DNA of 64,000 bases from NCBI RefSeq assembly GCF_030161235.1, contig NZ_BSPW01000014.1, positions 1 to 64,000 on the forward strand. The letters are read 5' to 3'. Both the position numbers and the translations under genes were made by a program. Position 1 is the stretch's first letter, and the number at the start of each line of letters is the position of its first letter. Positions 49,488 to 57,484 of this stretch are shown piece by piece. This stretch comes from Vibrio zhanjiangensis. GTDB taxonomy: Bacteria > Pseudomonadota > Gammaproteobacteria > Enterobacterales > Vibrionaceae. Under the pieces are notes generated by a model, which was not told where the DNA came from, did not search any database, and saw nothing but the letters and a program-made list of their open reading frames with translations.

Positions 49488-51482
49488 TCACTGTTCAGCA
49501 GCTTTAAGTAAACGCCTTATATCCGTTCTAATTTGGTGCTCAAGTTGTTTTCGACCGTGAATTGAAAATTCTTTGCTACACTCATGCCAGTTTTTTTGCT
49601 GCAATACTTTACGTAGAAGCAAATCAGATGCTTTTTTGGCAATGGAAGTATCTGACAAAATCCAATGGGCCAAAAATGGGGCAACGCTTTCAAAACTACT
49701 TCCCCCTAAACTATAGTAGCGAATCATAGCTTGATATTCTTTGTAACCGTCGGAAGCATTATCTATCACAAGTAAACTACGAATAATGTCTACTTCAATG
49801 TCTGAGTAGAGTGTACTTAGCATATAGTGTAGATATTGGTAATTACACTTAACTGCACATTTTAGCCAATCAACATCCCCTTTCACCATGATAACTGAAT
49901 AGCAGCCACTCACATGATCTTTCTGGGTGCCAATTCTAACAGGATAAAAGCCGACTTTGGCCCAAAATTGAATTAACTCTTTGGTTGCGCCAAAGCTGGT
50001 AGATACATAGTCACCAACAAAAGTTTGCATAAACTGAGATATCATTTCCGTCCCAATGCCTAATCTCTGGGCATCAGGATGTGTTGCTATACGCATGATT
50101 CGCGTACTATGTTGATGTGCTGCTTGAGATATCCCAAAATGATTTGCCAGAGTGACTGGCACCAAATGACCTTTCGGCCTTCGCTTACCTTGTTGAATTG
50201 CATCAATCAAACCGTTGTCTAATCCCCCTTCATCTATTGTCATCATGCAGCCAACACATGAACCATTGGATAAGGCTAAGTACAGCTGTATCGAAGCTTG
50301 CTCTAACAGTAACATAAGGTCACTCGGGGTAGTCTGATAATGCGCATTAACCAAAAGGCCAAAGCATTCCCGCAGTATCGAAGGCTGATGCACCAAATCC
50401 TGCTTATTGACTTTTTCCAACTTAATTTCTGTTCCCTTTGAAAACTGTAACGAATCAAGTTCTGTATTTAATAGAAAAGCGTCAAATAGCCAGTTTTCCA
50501 ATGGATCGTTTTCGGCCCAACGAATGGGTTGCTTAAGATGGAAAAATGACGTTCCTGGCCGGTTCTTCTCCAACCATTTTTGAAACTTCATTGTGAAGCC
50601 TCTGCCACACCCCTCATATCCATGAATGGTGGTCGAAAACACACATCGATGATAGTGAGCTACCATTTTCTTCAACATAGGAACTGGAATGGCAGACGCT
50701 TCATCGACAAGCAGTAGATCACAGTCAGGTTGGCTTTTCAGTAGTTCGTCTGGGGCAATAAACTCTAACGATGATTGTGAGTCGTAAACCTGACCTTTTT
50801 TAGCATTAGCACCACAAAGATTCTTATGCGCAAATTCAAAAACAGCGGCGACTGTCGCTAAACTAGGTGCGGTAACCAGAATCCTCATCTGTCGCTGTTT
50901 CATCAGCTGAGCCGCTGCAATACCTAATGCACTACTTTTTCCCCTACCTCTATCGGCTGTCATGACAAATGGACGCTTGCGATGCCCTGTTGATACTTTA
51001 TGAATTTTTTCAACCGCAATGGTTTGATCAGAGAAGGGAGTTGGTGACAATAAGCGAGCATCTTCTACTTTGGGTAGAGGCTTAAACTGGTCGATATTAA
51101 TCAAATGACTGAAAACCGCGTTCAGCCAATATTGCCCTAATAAAGCCACATGGTTGAATGACGGTACGATGAGAACTAGGCCACCTCCTCGTATCCCCCC
51201 CATTGCGGCACAAAACGAATTAGCATCAAAACCATCAGAGAGATAGCAAACCAGTAGTGCACACTCCTGTCCTAACAACGTTTTTCCATTTTTGTAAGAA
51301 ATATAGCGCGTGTGGAGATCCTTACATTCCCCCCCTAACTGAACAATATCAGAACAAGAATAGAAACTTTTGACTAAATCAATAGTGCTATTGGTCCAAT
51401 CAGAATCCCCATTCAAAACTAAACCATATCTATGGTTGGACTGGTGCGCGCATCTAATAAGGTGAGAGAAGTAATCAAACAT
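49488..51482 (-). CDS. tmcA: tRNA(Met) cytidine acetyltransferase
   Basis: 664 residues. N-terminal DUF1726, an RNA-helicase-like ATPase (Walker A TADRGRGKSSALGI about residue 175-188; Walker B LLLVDEASAIPVPML) and a GNAT acetyltransferase domain (IMRIATHPDAQRLGIGTEMI). Makes N4-acetylcytidine at the wobble position of elongator tRNA-Met using ATP and acetyl-CoA. Monocistronic, separated from parB2 by a terminator. The gene sits between the chemosensory operon and parAB2. Confidence 0.95.
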   Translation of the reverse strand: MFDYFSHLIRCAHQSNHRYGLVLNGDSDWTNSTIDLVKSFYSCSDIVQLGGECKDLHTRYISYKNGKTLLGQECALLVCYLSDGFDANSFCAAMGGIRGGGLVLIVPSFNHVALLGQYWLNAVFSHLINIDQFKPLPKVEDARLLSPTPFSDQTIAVEKIHKVSTGHRKRPFVMTADRGRGKSSALGIAAAQLMKQRQMRILVTAPSLATVAAVFEFAHKNLCGANAKKGQVYDSQSSLEFIAPDELLKSQPDCDLLLVDEASAIPVPMLKKMVAHYHRCVFSTTIHGYEGCGRGFTMKFQKWLEKNRPGTSFFHLKQPIRWAENDPLENWLFDAFLLNTELDSLQFSKGTEIKLEKVNKQDLVHQPSILRECFGLLVNAHYQTTPSDLMLLLEQASIQLYLALSNGSCVGCMMTIDEGGLDNGLIDAIQQGKRRPKGHLVPVTLANHFGISQAAHQHSTRIMRIATHPDAQRLGIGTEMISQFMQTFVGDYVSTSFGATKELIQFWAKVGFYPVRIGTQKDHVSGCYSVIMVKGDVDWLKCAVKCNYQYLHYMLSTLYSDIEVDIIRSLLVIDNASDGYKEYQAMIRYYSLGGSSFESVAPFLAHWILSDTSIAKKASDLLLRKVLQQKNWHECSKEFSIHGRKQLEHQIRTDIRRLLKAAEQ

Positions 51483-51544
51483 GGCAAAATAATCCGCAGA
51501 GAATAAAAGAATTATAACAACTAGGATGATGAATTAAGAGTACT

Positions 51545-51564
51545 AAAAAGCCGCGATCCGCGGC
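51545..51564 (-). terminator. parA2-parB2 operon terminator
   Basis: GCCGCG (51550-51555) pairs with CGCGGC (51559-51564) around ATC. On the minus strand the hairpin is followed by TTTTTAG, correct for transcripts leaving parB2. Confidence 0.9.
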
Positions 51565-51616
51565 CTTAAAGAAAATACATAAATAAAACGGTCAAAGAAC
51601 GAAATAGCAAAGCACT

Positions 51617-52591
51617 TTATTCGTGCATTTTGTTAGAGACAAAGTTGAGAATCTCCTGCATCAATTGGTCGTCCACTTTTTTAAGATTTAATGCCAAATC
51701 AGTGCCTTTGCGGCTATAGCTTACTCTGCCTTTAATAAAGTCTACTTTACGATTACCTGAACTTTGTTTAGGGGCAAGCTCCTCAATCCACTGCTCAATA
51801 GTTTCAGAAACTTCTTTGGTAATTCGGGCCACTCCTTGAGCTTTACTTCGTTGCCATACATGTCCTTCAGAAGACATGCATCTGTTAAGCAACTGACCTT
51901 GATTGAATTCGCTCAATTCATTGAACTGCTTGTGTAATTTCACTATGGTCGGACGACCAAGATCTGAAACATTAGGGTAGGCTTGCAGCAAGGACAAAGG
52001 CAAATCAGCGGCCTTTAGCGCTCCACTAACTAACGCTTCACTGCACTGAAACATTTTTGCCAGCGCTTTTTGATCCTCCGCTTCTCCATTCTTGAGCTTA
52101 GCGCGCATTTCTTTACCTTTCTCATACAGAGACAAAGGTTTATGAGCATTGGCAACATCGGATAGGAACTTCGCATGTTCGCTATTAATATCTTCCGCTA
52201 CATAAATAAGAAAGTCTTTGTTGGCTAAAATACAAGACATACGACGACGGCTACCATCTAGTACTTCTATTCTGCCATCAGAGCCTTTACGGCCCACAGC
52301 TGGGTATTGTTGCCCTCTCTCTTTGAGTGTGCTTAATATGTCAGACAGAGCATGTTCGTTTAGAAATGCTTGCTCCCTTGCATTCTCCGCAAACACTGTA
52401 GTTTCATCAGCAACCTTATCAGCTGGTATTCTCATCAGCTCAAAGGTGACAACATCTTCACCCGCGACCGCCAATTCTATAACCTGAACTTGGTCCTTGG
52501 CGGCCTTCTGGGCTTCTTGGCTACTCGCAACATGGCGCTTATTCGCTTTCCCAAATAGCCGTGCATTTAGATCTGAAGTTTTGATTGCCAT
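51617..52591 (-). CDS. parB2: chromosome II partition protein ParB2
   Basis: 324 residues. N-terminal basic tail (MAIKTSDLNARLFGKANKRH), ParB/Srx nuclease-like CTPase domain (GSDGRIEVLDGSRRRMSCIL), central helix-turn-helix (LAKMFQCSEALVSGALKAADL) and a C-terminal dimer domain. Binds parS2 (TTTACANTGTAAA), of which five perfect copies lie in this window. 7 bp after parA2; AGGGA ribosome site. Confidence 0.95.
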   Translation of the reverse strand: MAIKTSDLNARLFGKANKRHVASSQEAQKAAKDQVQVIELAVAGEDVVTFELMRIPADKVADETTVFAENAREQAFLNEHALSDILSTLKERGQQYPAVGRKGSDGRIEVLDGSRRRMSCILANKDFLIYVAEDINSEHAKFLSDVANAHKPLSLYEKGKEMRAKLKNGEAEDQKALAKMFQCSEALVSGALKAADLPLSLLQAYPNVSDLGRPTIVKLHKQFNELSEFNQGQLLNRCMSSEGHVWQRSKAQGVARITKEVSETIEQWIEELAPKQSSGNRKVDFIKGRVSYSRKGTDLALNLKKVDDQLMQEILNFVSNKMHE

Positions 52592-52598
52592 TATTTAC

Positions 52599-53816
52599 TT
52601 ATCCCTGATTAAGTGATGACCAGTTACTATGGAGGACGCGTTCAAGCTCCAACGCACTTTTTTGGATCGCGTCTTGCGCTGTGGCGAGTGTCTTTTTCCC
52701 CCCCTCAAAATCACCTGTTGTTAAGTCAAACACAGTACTATATGTATCTGCACAGGTTTCAAATGCTCGACTTCGGGGTATCGTCGCCATTGTAACTTGA
52801 TCACCAAGTAGATAATTCATTTCTGTCAGCACAGCAACTTGCTTTTTGTTGTCGTCTTCAAACATTGTTGGCATTAAACGAACAAATTCAAGTCCTTGCC
52901 AATCTTGAGGAAACATCTCATAGACCGTTGGCAAATGCTGGAAGAAGTTTACCGTCGATGCCCAATCAAGGCGTTTAGCCGCGCAAGGGATAAGCAATGC
53001 ATTGGATGCATACATAGCATTCCACACCAAAGGGTCGACATGAGGTCCAGTGTCTATCATGATGATATCGAAGTCATCGGAAATTTGGTCGATCAATTTC
53101 TCTTTCAATAGCTTCACAATATCAAGAGATTGGTTTTGAGATAAATTCTGCCATGCTTCAGCATTAAACATCGCATCTTCGGGAAACGCTGACACTGTCT
53201 TTAAATTTGGGTATTGAGTTGGCAGTAAAACGTTCTTATGAAGAAACTCTTTATCAACGTTCACACCTTGCGGAACATTATCTAACATCACATCGACAGC
53301 AGAATAAATATTATCGTGATCGGTCAGGCTAATTTGAGGATTGAGAAACAGACGTAAAGAACCCTGAGGATCTAAATCAATCAGACAAATACGATAGCGT
53401 TTATCCAGATTCAAAGCCAGGCAAGCAGCAAGGTGTACCGCCGTCATTGACTTTCCAGTACCACCTTTCTGGTTTTGTACATTTATAACCCAAGGCTTGT
53501 TGTCAGTAGCATTCTTCCTTTGATGAAACTTGGGCACTCCAGCAGCGTCCATAAGCATATGAGCTTCCTGGAGTGAGATAGAATAATGATTCGCATTATT
53601 TTTTGTAAACTGATGGCCAGCAGCCTCAAGTTTACTTATCGCTTCATCTAACTTTCTACGAGTAAGCCCCGAACGAGTTTCCATTAAAGCTTTTGACATG
53701 GGAGGAAAATGGTCGTCACTACGTTCCTCTAAAACAATTTCTATGCGGTCAGCCTGAACCTGAGCAGTTTGCTCTGCGAGTTGAACAAGATTTTCAATTG
53801 TTTTATCTCTCTTCAT
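52599..53816 (-). CDS. parA2: chromosome II partition ATPase ParA2
   Basis: 405 residues from ATG 53816 (the longer frame to 53894 adds a non-homologous hydrophobic leader). An N-terminal helix-turn-helix domain (KALMETRSGLTRRKLDEAI) is typical of plasmid P1-type ParA and of Vibrio chromosome II ParA. The deviant Walker A is QNQKGGTGKSMTAVHLAAC and Walker B-type segments are CLIDLDPQGS and IIMIDTGPHV. Moves ParB2-parS2 complexes and probably autorepresses. First gene of the operon, next to ori2. Confidence 0.96.
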   Translation of the reverse strand: MKRDKTIENLVQLAEQTAQVQADRIEIVLEERSDDHFPPMSKALMETRSGLTRRKLDEAISKLEAAGHQFTKNNANHYSISLQEAHMLMDAAGVPKFHQRKNATDNKPWVINVQNQKGGTGKSMTAVHLAACLALNLDKRYRICLIDLDPQGSLRLFLNPQISLTDHDNIYSAVDVMLDNVPQGVNVDKEFLHKNVLLPTQYPNLKTVSAFPEDAMFNAEAWQNLSQNQSLDIVKLLKEKLIDQISDDFDIIMIDTGPHVDPLVWNAMYASNALLIPCAAKRLDWASTVNFFQHLPTVYEMFPQDWQGLEFVRLMPTMFEDDNKKQVAVLTEMNYLLGDQVTMATIPRSRAFETCADTYSTVFDLTTGDFEGGKKTLATAQDAIQKSALELERVLHSNWSSLNQG

Positions 53817-54033
53817 TATCACAATCCGTTTTAAGTCACTGATATCAATTGTACAGCAACACAAAACAAAAACAACAAAAAGCTGAACGGACATTTATGA
53901 ATTAAAATCACATTAATATCATGTTTTCTAGCTACAATAACAGATTAAAAGGAAAACCTGTCAGAAAATTGAAAAAATACAACATGTATTTACCTTACAA
54001 TGGGGCAGATTTAAAATGTCACGCTGTCACTTA

Positions 54034-54046
54034 TTTACAATGTAAA
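54034..54046. promoter_or_regulatory. parS2 site inside the origin region
   Basis: TTTACAATGTAAA with A and T flanks, giving a 15-bp perfect palindrome; 218 bp upstream of the parA2 start codon, so it may also serve in parA2 regulation. Confidence 0.9.
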
Positions 54047-54163
54047 TAGAATCAATAATAACTCGGAACGATTGATACTTAACCATACTTTACGGTCAGT
54101 GTAATTTTGACTTACGACAACGAAAATAGTGGACTCCTTTCATAACGACTAACAAGCAATTTC

Positions 54164-54590
54164 CTTATTTCCCCGATATGTGGCAACCTAAAGTCGGAAC
54201 TATGATCAAGAACAACATGTTGATCATGCTTTCGGGAATAAAACGCCTGGTAGGAACAATGATCAAGCTTAGTTATCTAATAGCTTGCAAATCACCTCTA
54301 CCATTCCTTCACTGATCAGACATCGGATCAATGATCAAGTAATTTAGCCTTACGGAAGCATGAGTAAAACGTACCAGATTACGGCCGAACGTAGATTAAC
54401 TCTGACATTTAGCAAACAGGTACAAATACACCCATGATTCAAACGACAAAAGACACGACAAAACAAAAATCAGCAACTATCTTGATCATGCTTTCGTAAA
54501 AAAAGATAATAAACCGCAGAATGTACAGCGAGTTGTTATTGTAAATTCGGTGTTTATTGTTCCCAATATGTGGCTGTTCGAAAGTTCTTT
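54164..54590. repeat. candidate long RctB-type repeats in the incompatibility region
   Basis: Two related segments share ATATGTGGC followed 5-6 nt later by AAAGT (core 54176-54195 and 54567-54586), each near iterons; a weaker third CAATATGTG is at 54682-54690. They may be the 39-mer class of RctB sites known in V. cholerae, but I cannot align them to that consensus from memory. Confidence 0.35.
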
Positions 54591-54675
54591 TATTGTACCC
54601 TTGATCATTGTTTCGAAAAAATTGCTCTACAAAAAACCAAAAACGACAAACACTTACAATTTCATGATTCGCGGC

Positions 54676-54684
54676 TGTGGACAA
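54676..54684 (-). promoter_or_regulatory. DnaA-box-like sequence at the iteron array
   Basis: TGTGGACAA (minus strand TTGTCCACA) differs from the TTATCCACA consensus at one position. It lies 15 bp left of the first phased iteron, as a DnaA box would in ori2. Confidence 0.55.
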
Positions 54685-54698
54685 TATGTGAATATATG

Positions 54699-54826
54699 AT
54701 GATCATACTTTCAGTGTCATACTGATCATAGATACGTTCCCATTGTGATCATCGTTTCACAAAAGATTGATCATGTTTCTATCATTCAATGATCATTGTT
54801 TCGTTGTACTCTTGATCATACTTTCA
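54699..54826 (+). repeat. six-iteron RctB-binding array of oriCII
   Basis: Direct repeats with core (T/A)TGATCATNNTTTC. GATC starts at 54701, 54724, 54747, 54769, 54791 and 54814, spaced 23, 23, 22, 22 and 23 bp, so the sites lie on one DNA face two turns apart. The second copy (54724) is degenerate; the fourth lacks one spacer base (11-mer form). All carry Dam GATC sites. Confidence 0.92.
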
Positions 54827-54883
54827 TGCCATCTTATTTTTTAATGTTATAAAACAAGATGTTATTGAAAAAAACACACCCAG

Positions 54884-54931
54884 ATCAATAGATCAATTAA
54901 TCAAATAAGATCACTTTAATCATTAGGATCA
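54884..54931. promoter_or_regulatory. origin unwinding element with ATCA repeats
   Basis: ATCA at 54884, 54892, 54900, 54910, 54919 and 54928 (8-10 bp spacing) in AT-rich DNA immediately right of the iterons. RctB is reported to bind ATCA-type single-stranded repeats during ori2 melting; four of the six lie within GATC. Confidence 0.7.
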
Positions 54932-55150
54932 GTTTGGAATATTTTTCAACAAAGTGAATTCTATTTTTTTAACTTGCCAGCTAAGTGTGGAATGAAAGCT
55001 GAACCCAAATGAGTGATGTTTTCATCTCCAACTAGATACAGGCAACAATCTGAAGTATTGATCAATTTTTTTCTTTATTTATGAAGTGACTTTCCCTATC
55101 CTTTCGGAATAATATTGAAATTACGGTCTACGTTATATGGATGTCTTACC

Positions 55151-57124
55151 ATGGCCTCACAAGATAAAATCCTAATTAAAGCGCCTAGAAGTCACAAAGA
55201 TGGGCACATGTTTGAAGTGTCAGAAGCTGCTGTGAGTTGGATTGAACAATATCAGCATTTTAAGGGTGTAACGAAAAGTATAATTGAACTGCTCAATCTC
55301 ATTTCACTGCAAGGTTTTACAAGTAAAGATGGACTGGTTTCAACAACAGAGTTGATTGATGCAACTGACGGACAACTGACTCGAGCAGCAATTCAACAAC
55401 GATTACGTGCTGCGGTAAATATAGGTTTATTTCAACAAGTTCCTGTCAGGTTTGAACACGGATTAGCAGGCAAAACCATGTTGCACCGTTTTGTAAACCC
55501 AAATAAGTTGATCTCCGTTTTGGGTGCAACAAGTCTGATGACAGAATCCGTTAAACAAAGTGAGAAACAAAAGCGTTCAAAAGCTTTAGCACAAACTCAT
55601 GTAAACAAGAGATTACTTAATGAGCATGGATTAAACAATCCACCAGCGATGAAGGATGAAGCCGATCAATTTGTTGTTTCGCCAACAAATTGGGCTGGGA
55701 TTATTGATCAGGCTCTAGCTCCACCTCGCACTCGAAAACAATACCAAAAAAGTTTAGTTTCGATTTCTGGTACCAAAGCGGTTATAGAAACACGCTCATC
55801 GAAAAATATTATGACCGTGGATGATCTTATGACCTTGTTCGCTTTGTTCACCCTAACAGTTCAATACCATGAGCACCATCAACACGATTATCATATTGAC
55901 GCTAGACATGCGCCAAACAAAACCCCGTTATATATCACAGATATTTTGTCACTAAGAGGGAAGAAAGACAGTGGTCCTGCGAGAGATTCGATAAGAGATA
56001 GTATTGATAGAATCGAGTTTACAGACTTTCAACTGCACGAATTGACAGGCAGATGGCTTAGCGAAAATATGCCTGAAGGATTCAAAAGTGATCGTTTTCG
56101 TTTTTTAGCACGCACAATTACAGCATCAGAGGAAGCACCAACGGAAGGCGAAGATGGTGAGATTCGTATCAAACCCAACCTGTATATTTTGGTTTGGGAG
56201 CCTTCTTTTTATGAAGAATTGCTAACGCGAGATTACTTTTTTCTATTCCCTCCGGAAATACTTAGACAGCATACACTTGTTTTCCAACTGTATAGCTATT
56301 TTCGCAGCCGTATGTCTCGTCGCCACACGGATGTAATGCTGTTGAGCACCTTGAACCAGAAATTGGCACGCAATATAGAGTGGCGTCGTTTTTCAATGGA
56401 TCTTATTCGCGAGCTGAGAAAGCTATCGGAAGATCAGTCTAAAGGCGATGAGATCTTTGAAGTCAATCTTTGGGGTTATCACTTAACTATTTCTCCAGTT
56501 AATCAAAGTAGTAAGAATCAAGATTATCAGGTGGACATAAAATGCGATGCTGACGAGGTATTGCGTTATGCCCGAGCCCGAATGACAAATGCTGGCAAAC
56601 GTAACATGGCTCCAACGCTTCCGAACCCATTACGAAATGAAATGGTGACTAAGCAGCAGCTTGATGAAATGTCTCAGATTATCGATGGAGAGTTTGAACC
56701 GATACAGAGAAAAGAACGTTCACCAAAAGGAAAACTTGGACGTCGAGTTAAGGTGAAAAAACACTTGGTCGAGATAAATGCTGATGAGATAACCATTACC
56801 TTGTCTAAATATACCTCGTCAGAGGCTCTAGAACGCTCTGTAACCGCTTTAGCTGCAATGACTGGCCATTCACACAGTTCTATTCTTGAAGAGTGTAAAG
56901 AGCTTATGGAGAAGCTTGATTTTTTAAGGGTAGGGGAAGACGTTATTCCATATGAAACCCTAAGTAAACTTATCGAGCTCTATAACAGTCAAAATGAGAC
57001 TAAACATCTTTCTATCGAGCGCCTCATTGCAGGACTGGCAGTGAGAAGAAAAGTGTGTAAACAGGTTTATCAAGGGCATTTAGATGAGAGCGTTTTCCGT
57101 GCTTTGGACGAAGTCTCGGTTTGA
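55151..57124 (+). CDS. rctB: chromosome II replication initiator RctB
   Basis: 657 residues from ATG 55151 (MASQDKILIKAPRSHKDGH); the in-frame TTG at 55115 would add a non-homologous leader. Very close to V. cholerae RctB throughout, for example VSEAAVSWIEQYQHFKGVTK, FVNPNKLISVLGATSL, MTVDDLMTLFALFTLTVQYH, SGPARDSIRDSIDRIEFTDF and RMSRRHTDVMLL. Binds iterons and 39-mers, opens ori2 and autorepresses; only Vibrionaceae have it. A GATC-containing near-iteron (55058-55072) precedes the gene. Strong terminator at 57394-57421. Confidence 0.98.
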   Translation: MASQDKILIKAPRSHKDGHMFEVSEAAVSWIEQYQHFKGVTKSIIELLNLISLQGFTSKDGLVSTTELIDATDGQLTRAAIQQRLRAAVNIGLFQQVPVRFEHGLAGKTMLHRFVNPNKLISVLGATSLMTESVKQSEKQKRSKALAQTHVNKRLLNEHGLNNPPAMKDEADQFVVSPTNWAGIIDQALAPPRTRKQYQKSLVSISGTKAVIETRSSKNIMTVDDLMTLFALFTLTVQYHEHHQHDYHIDARHAPNKTPLYITDILSLRGKKDSGPARDSIRDSIDRIEFTDFQLHELTGRWLSENMPEGFKSDRFRFLARTITASEEAPTEGEDGEIRIKPNLYILVWEPSFYEELLTRDYFFLFPPEILRQHTLVFQLYSYFRSRMSRRHTDVMLLSTLNQKLARNIEWRRFSMDLIRELRKLSEDQSKGDEIFEVNLWGYHLTISPVNQSSKNQDYQVDIKCDADEVLRYARARMTNAGKRNMAPTLPNPLRNEMVTKQQLDEMSQIIDGEFEPIQRKERSPKGKLGRRVKVKKHLVEINADEITITLSKYTSSEALERSVTALAAMTGHSHSSILEECKELMEKLDFLRVGEDVIPYETLSKLIELYNSQNETKHLSIERLIAGLAVRRKVCKQVYQGHLDESVFRALDEVSV

Positions 57125-57393
57125 ACGGAATGATTTTGGGAATGTGGTTGTAGTGTCTATGAATGCTAGAATCAGTTTTTGCAGACGTTTCATTTTTTTA
57201 ACCAAGTAAAAGGTCAGCAGAAAATATCAGACATACATACTACATTCTGCTGACAGTGAACTGACATTTATGCTGTGTTGGTTAGATATTATCTATCACG
57301 AATAGACAACCTTTTGTCCTTTCTAATAAATGAGGGATCTGGATTATCCCTTGTAGATTGGCTCATATTGTTACATTCATTCTGAATATTTTT

Positions 57394-57421
57394 GCGAGTT
57401 CTTAGAACTCGCTTTTTTTTT
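57394..57421 (+). terminator. rctB terminator
   Basis: GCGAGTTC (57394-57401) pairs with GAACTCGC (57405-57412), loop TTA, then nine T residues. Confidence 0.93.
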
Positions 57422-57439
57422 GCCTCGTCGATTTTTTCA

Positions 57440-57476
57440 GAAGCATGATCAAGGTTCTCACTTGATCATGCTTTCA
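57440..57476. repeat. inverted pair of RctB-type iterons outside the origin
   Basis: AAGCATGATCAAG (57441-57453) and CTTGATCATGCTT (57461-57473) form a perfect 13-bp inverted repeat with a 7-nt loop. Each arm is an iteron core (TTGATCATGCTT-C), the right arm matching the ori2 consensus in full (TTGATCATGCTTTCA). Two GATC sites. No T-run on either strand, so it is not an ordinary terminator. Confidence 0.75.
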
Positions 57477-57484
57477 TAATATGC

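Larger units (their letters stand above)
53817..55150. other. chromosome II replication origin (oriCII) and rctB control region
   Basis: 1.33-kb non-coding, AT-rich region between parA2 and rctB. From left to right: a parS2 site (54034-54046); an incompatibility-type region with scattered TGATCA and three single iterons (54220, 54482, 54601); a helically phased six-iteron array (54699-54826); six ATCA repeats in a very AT-rich stretch (54884-54931); and the rctB promoter. A DnaA-box-like TGTGGACAA is at 54676-54684. GATC sites are dense, consistent with Dam/SeqA control. Confidence 0.92.
57125..57484. other. 360-bp gap between convergent rctB and toxin-like gene
   Basis: Contains, in order, an inverted repeat GTCAGCAGAA/TTCTGCTGAC (57213-57222/57245-57254), the rctB terminator, and an inverted pair of RctB-type iterons that ends about 10 bp before the toxin gene's stop codon. 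No ORF. Confidence 0.8.

Noticed and set aside
54439..54684. 81-residue minus-strand frame inside the origin (an rctA-like position)
   Set aside because: It runs through two iterons, has no ribosome site and its sequence is AT-driven. The DNA is better explained as RctB-binding repeats.
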